Of a stretch of 64,000 nt of DNA, positions 52,125 to 60,962 are shown piece after piece. Both the position numbers and the translations under genes were made by a program. Below the pieces are notes generated by a model. The model did no database searches and was not told the DNA's origin. It was given only the letters and a program-made list of their open reading frames with translations. The first letter of the stretch is position 1. Every line of letters begins with the position of its first letter. Where the stretch lies: assembly GCA_938024995.1 (NCBI GenBank), contig CALJDU010000044.1, positions 62,001 to 126,000 of the forward strand, read 5' to 3'. The stretch is from an uncultured bacterium (lineage in GTDB: Bacteria; Myxococcota_A; Polyangia; Polyangiales; Houyiibacteriaceae).

Positions 52125-53660
52125 ATGCGTTCACTGACGTCGACCATCGCCATTGTCGCGGTCCTTTTGTCGATTCCTCTGACGACCAAGTCCCAAGCGC
52201 GACGCGAGGCGATCGAGGCGAGCGAGCGACGCCGTAACGCCGCGTTCGCAGAGGCGACGGGGCTCACGGGCGATCAGGCGCGGACGGTCTACGCGCAGAT
52301 CCTCGCGCCTCCGCTCGCTCCCGAGCTGCTCGACTTGGTCACGCGAACGCGAGCCGATGGCAGCAAGCGGCTCTACCTCTTCATGCGACACACCGCCCAA
52401 GCGGACTGTGTCGCCCGCGGTAACTCCCGACGGGACTGTCGAGACTCGGATCGCGTGTGGACCCACTTCCTGTATGTGCACGTGGACGCAGCCGGTCGCG
52501 TCGTTCGAACGGCACACCACCTACCTTTTGATCACAACTTAGACCGGCGCCCCCGGGAGCTGCGCTTTCATCTCCTCGACCAAGACGATGGAAGCGATCC
52601 GCTGGTGCTCTTCGAAGAACCGTTCGCGGGACACGACGACGCCGACGAGCAGTTCCTCCCCAAACATCTCGAGGTGTACAACGGTCGGACGGCGCAGCGC
52701 GTCACCCGCTTTCACTCACGCCTCTCCGACGCCGCCCGTCGCTACGTTCGACTCGCCCGGGACGAGCAAGGGCAGCTCGTGAGCGAGAGCTTGGCGTGCG
52801 AAGCAGGTTGTCGCTGTCGCCCCCCTCGCGACCCACAAGACGCGGCGCGACGCTTCGCGCAAGAGGCTCGCCGCCGCCGCTGTGACACGGTGCAAACCCC
52901 TTACGCAGTCTCGACCTCGCTGCGCTTTGTCCGCGACGACCTCGACGCGCTGACCCCACCTCCGAGCGACCAGGTGCTCGCGGAGCGACGCGACGGACTG
53001 AAGCGCGCCGCCTCGTTCACCGCCGCGCAAGCCGACGCGTTTCTCGCGAACCACCCATACGCGATCCCGAGCCGCGCGCGGTTCACCACCGGACTGCGCG
53101 AGCCGAGCCCGTCGGGAGGGTTCACGCAGTACCTTGGGCTCACCTACACAACGTTCGATCGCTGCGTCTACCAGCGACGTGGACGCATGTACGACGCGGT
53201 TCGCGCCTGCGCCCATGAGCGTGGGACGCGGCACAAGATCTACGCCGCGGAGGTGAGCCGCGACGGAACGGTTACGCGCTCTCGGGAGCTCACGGCGGAA
53301 CCGCTCATGGCGGCGTACCGCGTGCTCGATGAGCAAGGTGACATCGTCATCGCGTTGGTGACCGGCGAAGGGAGATCGATCGCGGTCCGGTTTTATCGCG
53401 GCTTCGATCGCGTTCAAGGCGTCCTCGCGTTTCAGGTCTCCGGCGACCGGACCCTTGGGCGACTCAACGCTCACCCCGTCGACGGGCGCCCGACGGTACA
53501 TCGACTGACGGCGACGAAGATCGTCTGCAGCCGTGCGTGCGACTGCGGCGAGGCCGACCAGACCGATGTGGACGCCGTGCTCTCCCGTGCGTCCCACTCG
53601 GCGGCGTCGCGACGCGCCTGCTACTTCCGCGAGGAAGACGTCACCTGGCGACGCCGATAA
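52125..53660 (+). CDS. secreted hypothetical protein
   Basis: A 511-residue protein with an N-terminal hydrophobic segment (residues 4-22) that may be a signal peptide, followed by an Arg/Glu-rich helix. The remainder is rich in His, Arg and Cys (for example CEAGCRCRPP and CSRACDCGEAD), suggesting disulfide or metal sites in an exported protein. It appears to have two similar halves: FMRHTAQADCVARGNSRRDCRD...HFLYVHVDAAGRVVRTAHHL compares with TYTTFDRCVYQRRGRMYDAVRACAH...IYAAEVSRDGTVTRSRELT. I do not recognise the family. The GAGGG before the ATG is too close to be a good ribosome-binding site. Confidence 0.6.
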   Translation: MRSLTSTIAIVAVLLSIPLTTKSQARREAIEASERRRNAAFAEATGLTGDQARTVYAQILAPPLAPELLDLVTRTRADGSKRLYLFMRHTAQADCVARGNSRRDCRDSDRVWTHFLYVHVDAAGRVVRTAHHLPFDHNLDRRPRELRFHLLDQDDGSDPLVLFEEPFAGHDDADEQFLPKHLEVYNGRTAQRVTRFHSRLSDAARRYVRLARDEQGQLVSESLACEAGCRCRPPRDPQDAARRFAQEARRRRCDTVQTPYAVSTSLRFVRDDLDALTPPPSDQVLAERRDGLKRAASFTAAQADAFLANHPYAIPSRARFTTGLREPSPSGGFTQYLGLTYTTFDRCVYQRRGRMYDAVRACAHERGTRHKIYAAEVSRDGTVTRSRELTAEPLMAAYRVLDEQGDIVIALVTGEGRSIAVRFYRGFDRVQGVLAFQVSGDRTLGRLNAHPVDGRPTVHRLTATKIVCSRACDCGEADQTDVDAVLSRASHSAASRRACYFREEDVTWRRR

Positions 53661-53731
53661 CCCTCCAAGACCGCGTGTGTGCCCCCGCGCGATCGGCGAT
53701 CATCGGTTCCAGCCCAAGCGGACTCGGCGAC

Positions 53732-53962
53732 CTACTCGTAGAGGCCCAGCGGCCACGCGACCAACGCGCAGATGACCGTGAAGTAGACCCCCGCGAGCAG
53801 GAGCATCCAGCGCGGGTCGACCTCCTTGTTGTGGAAGAACTGCCCACCGTCCAAGTATCCGAGGCGGTACTTCTGCTTGTTCGCGATCGCGTGGATCGCT
53901 TTGCCGACAACCCAGAACGTCAGGCTGAACGCGAAGACGGCACAGACAACCAGCTTCACCAT
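53732..53962 (-). CDS. small membrane protein
   Basis: A 76-residue protein with two hydrophobic helices (residues 1-20 and 52-72) around a polar loop (KQKYRLGYLDGGQFFHNKEVDPRW). The ends of the loop carry charged residues, so it is a plausible two-helix inner-membrane protein. It is convergent with the preceding gene. The function is unknown. Confidence 0.6.
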   Translation of the reverse strand: MVKLVVCAVFAFSLTFWVVGKAIHAIANKQKYRLGYLDGGQFFHNKEVDPRWMLLLAGVYFTVICALVAWPLGLYE

Positions 53963-53993
53963 GCGTTCGTCTCGTCAAACCCGGGCGGCTGCG

Positions 53994-55616
53994 TCACGTG
54001 TACTCGTTGATCAGCGTGATGAAGCGCGGGTCGTTCCGGAGCGGATCCCAGTCGTCATCTTGCGCGACGAACTCCGCGTCGATCTGCGCGTGTTCGAGCA
54101 CGACCGAGAGCGAGGTGAGCGCCTCTTCGTTTCGGCCGAGCCGCGCGAGCATGCACGCGCGGTTGTACATCGCCTCTTCGGGGAGCCCGAGCGCCGCGGC
54201 GTGGCGCCGCTCGATGTCCATGACCAAGAGGAGCTTCTCGCGCGCCTCTTCCGGACTGAGCACAGTCGCGAGCGCGCAGAGCTCTGAGCTCAAGCTCGAG
54301 AGGATGGTGACGTCGTCCCCGCCGACATCGATCGCGACCTGAAAGGCGGCGACCGCGGCGTGGCGACGGGCGCGCTCTTCTTCATCGTCGCTGAGCTCCG
54401 CGAGCAGTGAGTTCTCGAGACCGATCCAGCGGTGAACGCTCGCTTCATCCGCGGCCGTCGGCCTCGCGCGGATCGCGACCGCGGCGTCTTCAAATTTCGC
54501 GAGCGCACGGAGCCGAATCAAGCGTTTCTCGGAAGGCTCTTCGGTCAGGCCGGCGAGATCGTGAAGCTCGCACCCGGCGCTCTTGAGCGTCTCGGGGTGG
54601 GGATCGACCAAGAGCGCGCGCTCGTATACTTCGTACGCCTCGCGGGAGAGTTGCGCCGCGCGCGCCGTGCTGATGTGCGGGAGCTCTTTCTTCTCGCCGA
54701 GCGCGTACGCCCAATCATGAAGCGAGCTGCTGGCGTTGGGGTCGAGCGCGAGGACCTGTTGGCAGACGCGAATCGCGGAGTCGTAACGCAGCTCCCGTTC
54801 TTGCGCGGAGAGGCCCGGCAGAAGCGCGATCTCGAGCAGCTCGCTGTTCACATTGTGGAGCGAATCGGTGCGCGCTTGGTTGAGCTCGAACGCTTCACGA
54901 TACTTGGCGATCGCGCGCTCGTGGATCTCTCTTCGCTCGGTCACGTCATCACAGAGCCGCGCGAGGCGAGCCAGCTGCACTCCCCAGTTGTGCAGCGTGC
55001 CGTCGGCCTGCGGATTGCTGGCCATCACCTCGCGATACAAGCGGATGACTTGTTGCCTCACCTCGCGCTGTCTCGGCACATCGAAGGTGTGATGAGTCGC
55101 GAAACCGGAGAGCGAAACCGCGAAGGCGTGAAGCGCGTTGGGCTCGTACTCGTTGACGTAGATGTGGCCGATCAAGTTGGTGAGCTCGAGCCACTCCGGA
55201 AACGATCGTCGGCGAAGGATCCGAGTGCGCGCGATCAGGTCGGTGTAGTCCACAAAGTCATTGACCGGCGCGTACATGCCGAGCGCGAACGTTCCGTCGT
55301 GAACGAAGGCGTCAACCTCCGCGACCCTCGTGAGCTTCAGCTGGTCGACCTCCGCGGCGATCCGCTCTTGTGTTCCGAATCGGATGATCGTGTTCGGGCG
55401 CTCCCGGTAGTGGCGCGACCAACGCGCGTAGATCGTGCGGACCTTGTCATGCAGATCGTGATCGCTGAGCAGCTGCAACCGAGGCGCGCGACGCTTCGAC
55501 CCGCTACCCCGCGCGAGGTCCACTGCACGACGCAAGAGGCTCTGCTCCAGGTCGCTCAGGTGCGCTCCTGTTCCGCCGCTCCACATACCCCCACAGAATG
55601 AGAGACGAGTCTGCAT
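53994..55616 (-). CDS. TPR-type repeat protein
   Basis: A 540-residue cytoplasmic protein made mostly of TPR-like helical repeats (ALHAFAVSLSG, then KYREAFELNQARTDSLHNVNSEL, YERALLVDPHPETLKSAG and MYNRACMLARLGRNEEALTSL). The N-terminal 120 residues are a separate, mixed domain. TPRs mediate protein-protein contact; no catalytic motif is seen. The C-terminus ends with DPLRNDPRF, the typical final TPR phrase of this group. It lies 31 bp downstream-side of the small membrane gene on the same strand and could share its transcript. Confidence 0.75.
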   Translation of the reverse strand: MQTRLSFCGGMWSGGTGAHLSDLEQSLLRRAVDLARGSGSKRRAPRLQLLSDHDLHDKVRTIYARWSRHYRERPNTIIRFGTQERIAAEVDQLKLTRVAEVDAFVHDGTFALGMYAPVNDFVDYTDLIARTRILRRRSFPEWLELTNLIGHIYVNEYEPNALHAFAVSLSGFATHHTFDVPRQREVRQQVIRLYREVMASNPQADGTLHNWGVQLARLARLCDDVTERREIHERAIAKYREAFELNQARTDSLHNVNSELLEIALLPGLSAQERELRYDSAIRVCQQVLALDPNASSSLHDWAYALGEKKELPHISTARAAQLSREAYEVYERALLVDPHPETLKSAGCELHDLAGLTEEPSEKRLIRLRALAKFEDAAVAIRARPTAADEASVHRWIGLENSLLAELSDDEEERARRHAAVAAFQVAIDVGGDDVTILSSLSSELCALATVLSPEEAREKLLLVMDIERRHAAALGLPEEAMYNRACMLARLGRNEEALTSLSVVLEHAQIDAEFVAQDDDWDPLRNDPRFITLINEYT

Positions 55617-55680
55617 GACGCAAAGACTTCAGTGAGTGGGGGGCCGCCAAAAGGAGCGGCGCTTCGCTCCCCCGGGTGCG

Positions 55681-56358
55681 TTAGGAGAGGTCGTCTCCCG
55701 CGAGCATCGACATCAGCTCGGACAACGAATTCGTGGTCAGCGGGATTCGCTCGGCGACATCCGTCGCTTCCAAGATCGCCTGACGCGCGCCCGGATCCGC
55801 GACCAGTCGGTCAGCGATTGCGTCAGCGATCAGCGAGGGTGGGCTCGTCGCGTCCACGCCAAGCTCGAAGCCAGGGTGGCGTTTTCGAACCGCGTGAGAG
55901 ATGTGGTTGGCGCACGCGAGGAGGACGGAGACGTCAGACGGTTTACACGTCCCGAGGTTCGCGAGGACCTTGGCCTGAGCGCGGCGATAGAGCCGACCAG
56001 AGTCGTGCTCGGTCACGTGCACGCGATGAAGCCCTTGGAGCACGATGTCGTGGGTCCCATCCGGCCTCGCCTCATGAGCGATGATGCGCCCCGCTCCCGC
56101 GAGGGAGTGAAAGGACGGCGGCGTGTCTTGATGATGAAGCGTCTCCTCGTCGAGCATCGCGACCACCATGGCGCGCGGCCCCTTCGTGACGCAGTCCTCG
56201 ATCATCTGCCGGTAGCGCATCTCAAAAATGTGGAGCGGCAAAAGCGAGCCCGGGAAGAAGACGACCCGCGGCAGCGGGAACACCGGGAGGTCCGCGAGCT
56301 CGTCTTCAGTCAGCGGCGCGAGCTGCTTCGCTTCTTCTTCCTGCACATCGTCTTGCAC
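55681..56358 (-). CDS. LON N-terminal substrate-binding domain protein
   Basis: A 225-residue stand-alone LON domain protein, corresponding to the N-terminal substrate-binding region of Lon protease without its ATPase or protease parts. The signature PVFPLPRVVFFPGSLLPLHIFEMRYRQMIEDC is clear, followed by VAMLDEETL and GAGRIIAHE. Such proteins occur alone in many bacteria, and their job is not settled; they may bind unfolded proteins. It starts with GTG. It lies between the TPR gene and the MerR-type regulator. Confidence 0.88.
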   Translation of the reverse strand: MQDDVQEEEAKQLAPLTEDELADLPVFPLPRVVFFPGSLLPLHIFEMRYRQMIEDCVTKGPRAMVVAMLDEETLHHQDTPPSFHSLAGAGRIIAHEARPDGTHDIVLQGLHRVHVTEHDSGRLYRRAQAKVLANLGTCKPSDVSVLLACANHISHAVRKRHPGFELGVDATSPPSLIADAIADRLVADPGARQAILEATDVAERIPLTTNSLSELMSMLAGDDLS

Positions 56359-56424
56359 AGGTCTGATTGTAGGGGTCAGGCGCGCGTTCGGGAAACGGGA
56401 TCGCGTTGAAGCGAAACGGTTGCG

Positions 56425-56934
56425 CTACTTCTTTTTCTTCGTGAGCTGTGTCTTGCGATCGCCCCAGAGCACCATGATCGCGCGCGGAAGCTCTGGCTCT
56501 CCGAGCACGTCACAGTCGCCGCACTGCTTCTTTCGGAAGAGCACGCCTTCGCAGTCATTACACTCGCCGAGCATCGAGACCATGCTTGAGAGCTCTTCGC
56601 GCAGACGACGGAGGCGCGCGATGCGAACCTGCATCTCGTCGATCTGATCGGAGAGGAGCGCTCGCATGCGTTGGCTCGCCTCGGGAGGGTTGTCGCAACG
56701 GGACTTCAACTCAAAGAGCTGCTTCACGTCTTGAACAGACATGCCGGCTTCGCGAAGGTCGAGCGCCAGCTTCAGTTTGCGCAGCTCGGACTGCGGGAAC
56801 TTTCGGTGACCTCCACAAGAGCGTTGGGCGTGCTGAATCAGCCCCTCCTGCTCATAGAAACGCACGGTGCGAAGGGTGCTGCCGGAGAGGCGCGCCATTT
56901 CACCGGTGCTCAGGAGTTGGGCTTTGGTCGTCAC
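56425..56934 (-). CDS. MerR family regulator
   Basis: A regulator with the MerR winged helix (GEMARLSGSTLRTVRFYEQEGLIQHAQRSCGGHRKF) followed by the dimer helix. Near the C-terminus, CNDCEGVLFRKKQCGDC holds four Cys in two close pairs, likely a metal or zinc site. I place the start at a GTG at 56934 (169 residues), since the recognisable promoter upstream makes a leaderless TTG at 57021 (198 residues) unlikely; the exact start is uncertain. The last residues are KTQLTKKKK. It is divergent from the small-protein genes. Confidence 0.85.
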   Translation of the reverse strand: MTTKAQLLSTGEMARLSGSTLRTVRFYEQEGLIQHAQRSCGGHRKFPQSELRKLKLALDLREAGMSVQDVKQLFELKSRCDNPPEASQRMRALLSDQIDEMQVRIARLRRLREELSSMVSMLGECNDCEGVLFRKKQCGDCDVLGEPELPRAIMVLWGDRKTQLTKKKK

Positions 56935-57029
56935 GGAGATCGCTGGGGGGATCGTGGAACCGTTGGGCAGAAAATCTGCGGGCTTCGCCGTTTTGACGCT
57001 CAAGAGCGCCGAATAACTCAACGATAATC

Positions 57030-57061
57030 TATATATGGGTAAGGCCCAGGTGGAATGTCAA
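57030..57061 (-). promoter_or_regulatory. MerR-type promoter with a long spacer
   Basis: On the - strand, TTGACA (57056-57061) is followed after 19-20 nt by TATATA/ATATAT (57030-57036). The -35 is a perfect match, and the spacer is longer than the usual 17 nt. This spacing is the hallmark of promoters activated by MerR-family proteins through DNA twisting, and the downstream gene is a MerR regulator. A TGGG...CCCA dyad lies in the spacer. Confidence 0.6.
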
Positions 57062-57187
57062 GTTCAGCACAACGTGTGAGTCGAATGGTCGAGGACCCAC
57101 TGAATCACGCCCCGACGGCGTTTTTCGGCGCCGCCACCCGGCGCGTCTTCACTCAGCCCCTCTGAAGCAGCTCTGAAAGGCCAGTTC

Positions 57188-57619
57188 ATGACCATCCGCG
57201 TACACCCTCCCCGCCTCGACGTTAGCGTTGAAACCACTTCGCCCCGCCGCACCCCTCCTCCTGCTTCCGCACAGTTTCGCGAGGTCTTGGCGGACGGCGC
57301 CTCCGCGCTCTTGAGTGGTGTCGAGAGCGCCGCTGGATTCCTGCCAGGCGGATCGGCGATCACCGCCGCCATTCGCGGCGCACGAACGGGAGGCGGCGCA
57401 GGAAGCTCTTCGGGGTCTCCAGAAGCGCCAGGCGCAAGTGGGTCCGACTCCAGCCCGAGCTCGATGGATGACGCCCTCAGCAAGTCCCAGGACCAGACGA
57501 TGGAACTCATCGAGCTGCAGCAGCAGATCTCGATGGAGCAGCGTCAGTTCAGCACCATCTCCAACGTGTTGAAGGCGCGCCACGACACGGCGAAGTCAGT
57601 CATCAACAACGTGCGCTAG
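57188..57619 (+). CDS. small helical protein, possibly rod/needle-like
   Basis: A 143-residue protein. The N-terminal 90 residues are disordered and Gly/Ser/Pro-rich, and the C-terminal 45 residues form an amphipathic helix (DQTMELIELQQQISMEQRQFSTISNVLKARHDTAKSVINNVR, described here by its key residues: E, Q, F, N, RHD and NN). Such a short helical tail recalls type III secretion rod or needle subunits, but I cannot assign it and no secretion ATPase is in the window. The next gene encodes a second small helical protein 84 bp on, so the two may be partners. Confidence 0.55.
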   Translation: MTIRVHPPRLDVSVETTSPRRTPPPASAQFREVLADGASALLSGVESAAGFLPGGSAITAAIRGARTGGGAGSSSGSPEAPGASGSDSSPSSMDDALSKSQDQTMELIELQQQISMEQRQFSTISNVLKARHDTAKSVINNVR

Positions 57620-57703
57620 GCCGATGAGCGCGCCCTCGCGCTCGTCGCTCGCGTGCTTGCGAAGGGTTGTCCGGATTGGATACCCTGCGCACAGGACAAG
57701 GGC

Positions 57704-58078
57704 ATGACTTCCCCAATCAAACCCCCGGGGGGAAAACCACCCATTCCTCCCACAACACCTGTTGGCCAGGCCAACAAAGGTGAAAAAGGCGGCTTCTCGG
57801 ATGCCATCAAGGCATCCGAAGGTGCGGAAGCAACAGCCGCCTCCTCGACAGACGCCTCAGCAGCTCCGGCCAGTGGGGCCGAGGCCATCGCGAATCGACT
57901 CCAGTCGGGTGAAATCGACGCGGACACGGCCATGGAGGAGCTCGTTCAAAGAGCTCTCCAAAACCCAAGCATTCAAGGCTTGAGCGCGGATGCCCGAGCG
58001 GATGTGGAAGCGACCCTTCGCGCGACCATTGCCGACGACCCCACCTTCGCGAGGCTCCGAAAGGACCTCGATCGTTAG
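57704..58078 (+). CDS. small helical protein, partner of the preceding gene
   Basis: A 124-residue protein. An N-terminal Pro/Lys-rich linker is followed by a helical domain (NRLQSGEIDADTAMEELVQRALQ, then ADVEATLRATIADDPTFARLRKDL). AGGA seven nt before the ATG at 57704 supports the start. It has no signal peptide or membrane helix. It may form a complex with the preceding protein. A terminator lies 57 bp after the stop. Confidence 0.6.
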   Translation: MTSPIKPPGGKPPIPPTTPVGQANKGEKGGFSDAIKASEGAEATAASSTDASAAPASGAEAIANRLQSGEIDADTAMEELVQRALQNPSIQGLSADARADVEATLRATIADDPTFARLRKDLDR

Positions 58079-58134
58079 GACATCACCCTGTCCACGTTTT
58101 GCGGGCGATCCACGCTCACAGAATGCGATACGCT

Positions 58135-58160
58135 CTCGGCTTCCACGCCGAGGGCTTTTC
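58135..58160 (+). terminator. intrinsic terminator
   Basis: CTCGGC-TTCCAC-GCCGAG is a perfect 6-bp stem followed by GGCTTTTC. It lies between the small helical gene and the PEGA gene and reads on the + strand. Confidence 0.7.
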
Positions 58161-58186
58161 TAATTCCGCTAAGGGATCGACCGTAC

Positions 58187-59704
58187 GTGACCGACTTCTC
58201 GCTCCGCTTCTTTTGCCTCACTCTTTTTGCCTGTGCCGTCGCGACGACCGCGCATGCGCAGGACATGCCGGATGGCTTTGGTCCTCCCGTCGAAATTCGG
58301 CGGATCGAGGAAGAGCCCCCACCGCAGACCGTGACCGACGAGGTTCCGGATGAGAGCGTGGGCGACAGTGTCGACGACAGCGGAGACATGGCGGAGGCCG
58401 ACCCACCGGCGCAACGCCAGGCTGCTCCGGCGTCGAGCGATGGCGCTGGCACTCGCGTGTACATGGTCGCGGTCGCGGTCGAGCCCGAACTCGAGGGCAT
58501 CGCGGCCCGGGTGGGAGCCGCCGCGCGCGCTTCCCTTCGGCGTGTTGAGGGCGTCAACTGGCAAGGTCCAGACCAGATCTACCTTGGGTACAGCGACGAG
58601 ACGCTCGTCCGACTCACGCGCGCCCGCGAGCGTCTCGACGCGGGCCGCATGGCCTACCTCGAGCTTCAGCTTGATCGCGCGATCGAAGTGCTCGAACAAG
58701 CAGTCGAAGACTTCGACGCAGCCGCGGATGGTCTTGAGGACCCGAGCGATCTCGGAGACGCCTTGATGTTCCTGGGTGCCTCGTTGGTGTTCGAGGGCCG
58801 CGAGCGTGAAGCGCGCCGGGTGTTCTCCCGTCTCCACGTGCAGGTCCCCCAGCTCATCCCCGATCCCAACGTCTTCAACCCGGACGTGATCGCGAAGTAC
58901 GAGGCCGCCGCGCCAAGCCGCCGCCGCACAGTCTCGATCGAGATCGCTTCGGAACCGGAAGGCGCGATCGCTTACGTCGACTTCCTCGCGCGCGGACGTA
59001 CCCCGCTCGTTGTTTCCGATCTTCCGCCGGGCGAGCACGTCGTGCGCGTATCGCGGCCAGGCGCGACCCCGTTCGTTCAGACCCTTCGCATTCGGCGCGG
59101 GTCCGAGTCCGTAAACGCCTACATGATGGACAACGAGTCGGGAGAGGGTCTGGCGGATCAGGTCGCCGCGATCGCTGGCGACGATCTCCAGAGCACCGAT
59201 GGTTCCGTTTCCGAGGTCGCCCGTATCCTCGCCCTCGACAAGATCGGCGTCATTCGTGTCACCTACGCGGACTCCCCCGAGAACGTTCACCTCGAGCTCT
59301 CCATGTTCGACGTGGCGTCCGGTCGGCGACTTCTCCGTGGCGAGGGCGACGCGCCGCGCGAAGTTCTCCAACTTGAGGCCGCGGTGAAGCAGCTCGTCGA
59401 AGGCGCGTTGCAAAACTCTCTGCACGTACGCCCCCGAACCGGAGCAGGAACTGGCGGTGCGCAAGCCCAGAGCGATGGCCGCGCACCGCTGACTGGCGAC
59501 CCGCTGGTCGACGAGTCTCCCTTCGCCTCCAACAACCAAGGGGACGATGACGGTTCTGGTGGCTCGGTCGCGACCAAGTGGTGGTTCTGGACGATCGCCG
59601 CGGTCGTTCTCGCGGGCGCGGGCTTCGCGACCTACTGGTTCTTCTTCCGAGATGAAACGGAGCTTGGGCAGGACCCGGGCGGCCAAGTCGTCTTCGAGTT
59701 CTGA
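58187..59704 (+). CDS. PEGA domain membrane protein
   Basis: A 505-residue envelope protein starting with GTG. The signal peptide ends at AHAQ (residue 25). A disordered acidic region follows (30-85), then helical repeats with TPR character (ARERLDAGRMAYLELQLDRAIEVLEQA). Residues 245-310 are a PEGA domain (VSIEIASEPEGAIAYVDFLARGRTPLVVSDLPPGEHVVRVSRPG), named for its conserved PEGA motif and common in surface proteins. A C-terminal membrane helix (residues 463-483) is followed by a short acidic tail. It is co-oriented with the following lipoprotein gene. Function unknown. Confidence 0.75.
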   Translation: MTDFSLRFFCLTLFACAVATTAHAQDMPDGFGPPVEIRRIEEEPPPQTVTDEVPDESVGDSVDDSGDMAEADPPAQRQAAPASSDGAGTRVYMVAVAVEPELEGIAARVGAAARASLRRVEGVNWQGPDQIYLGYSDETLVRLTRARERLDAGRMAYLELQLDRAIEVLEQAVEDFDAAADGLEDPSDLGDALMFLGASLVFEGREREARRVFSRLHVQVPQLIPDPNVFNPDVIAKYEAAAPSRRRTVSIEIASEPEGAIAYVDFLARGRTPLVVSDLPPGEHVVRVSRPGATPFVQTLRIRRGSESVNAYMMDNESGEGLADQVAAIAGDDLQSTDGSVSEVARILALDKIGVIRVTYADSPENVHLELSMFDVASGRRLLRGEGDAPREVLQLEAAVKQLVEGALQNSLHVRPRTGAGTGGAQAQSDGRAPLTGDPLVDESPFASNNQGDDDGSGGSVATKWWFWTIAAVVLAGAGFATYWFFFRDETELGQDPGGQVVFEF

Positions 59705-59718
59705 GCGAACCTGAGCCC

Positions 59719-60846
59719 ATGAGACGCGCGCTCAACCCAACGCGGGCGTGCGTTCTCGTCATGATCGTCATCGCGACCCTGGGCTGCGGGGACCCGCCGC
59801 CGCCGCCGCCCGATCTGGAACCGCCCGCCGACCTTTTTTCGGGACCGGAGGATCCGCCGCCACCAGAGACGGTCTATGCGCCGCTGCCGCCCGATCAGCA
59901 ACGGGTGACCGAGTCGACACGTTCCGTCGCGCCCGCCTTCGTGGACGACTACGGGTACAACAGCGAAACCGACACTCCTGTTCGTCGGGTGATGTACCGC
60001 GTGACGATGGCGATCCCGAGGAGCCTCGGCGATTACAACCCGCGGATCCCGTCGCCGACCTCGGAGCTTCAGCTCATCGTCTCCAACGACCGCCTGCGCG
60101 CGCGCTTCGTTGGCCAAGGTTGGCCCTTCGCCGATGGCACCCAAGTTCGGCTCCGCCGCGATCAACCAGGAGCCTACCTCTTCAATGATGAAGGTGGACG
60201 TCCGCTCGGGCCCGGACAGCTCGCGCACTGGTTCGAGGGCGGACGGCCGCGCTTCGAACCCACGCATCACGTTCGCACTCCCTTCGTCTGGATCCGGGGT
60301 CAAGGCAGACAGCCTGAGCCTCCGCGCCTCGGCGATCCTGGCGACCTCGTGTGTCGACTCGTCGCGGAATGGGTGAACGCGTCAACCGACGAGCTGCTCA
60401 GCCGCTGCGTCGAAGGCGTCACGCCCAAGAAATTCCGCGTCGGAGTGTGGTGGATGACGCGTACCGCAGATCTCGCGGCGACCCTTCCGCGACGCGGCCT
60501 TCGCGCCGATCACGTCGACTCTCCCGTTCTCCCTCAGCGAAGCACGAGCGGCACCTTTCTCTCCAACGCGCTCCTCGCGCGCGTTCGTCGGGAGCGCTCG
60601 CTGGCGCCTGGCTTCGTTCAACCCGTCACGCCTCGTGAAGGGCTCCTCGTTCGCAACCGCGGCGCCTCCCGCATGATCGTTGTGGTCGGCGGGACCGCGA
60701 TCGGATGGGTCGCGCCAAACGAAGACGCCCACTTCCGCGCGCTCCGGCCAGGTGTCTACCAAGTCGGCGCGATGCGCCCCTTCGGCCCCAGCGCCGCGGG
60801 TCTACGCGAGGTTCACGTCCCCGGACACGTCACCCTCCCTCGCTGA
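59719..60846 (+). CDS. Pro-rich lipoprotein
   Basis: A 375-residue lipoprotein. The signal peptide ends at the lipobox ATLGCGD (Cys23), followed by a Pro-run and a Pro/Glu/Asp-rich linker to about residue 60. The body is beta-rich with several Arg/Pro phrases and no recognised family. It lies 14 bp after the PEGA gene on the same strand, so the two may form an envelope pair. The C-terminus ends HVPGHVTLPR. Confidence 0.7.
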   Translation: MRRALNPTRACVLVMIVIATLGCGDPPPPPPDLEPPADLFSGPEDPPPPETVYAPLPPDQQRVTESTRSVAPAFVDDYGYNSETDTPVRRVMYRVTMAIPRSLGDYNPRIPSPTSELQLIVSNDRLRARFVGQGWPFADGTQVRLRRDQPGAYLFNDEGGRPLGPGQLAHWFEGGRPRFEPTHHVRTPFVWIRGQGRQPEPPRLGDPGDLVCRLVAEWVNASTDELLSRCVEGVTPKKFRVGVWWMTRTADLAATLPRRGLRADHVDSPVLPQRSTSGTFLSNALLARVRRERSLAPGFVQPVTPREGLLVRNRGASRMIVVVGGTAIGWVAPNEDAHFRALRPGVYQVGAMRPFGPSAAGLREVHVPGHVTLPR

Positions 60847-60962
60847 AGCAAAAGTACGCACGTCGAAGGCGAACTCAAGGAAGCGAGAGCGGAGCAAAGC
60901 GAACGTTTGGGGTGAGCTGTAGAAGGCGAGGGGTCTTCGAAAAGGACCACAAGAGAACAAGC

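Noticed and set aside
58169..59686. 505-residue antisense frame opposite the PEGA gene
   Set aside because: It has no recognisable domains and lies over a clear PEGA protein on the + strand; GC-rich codon bias explains it.
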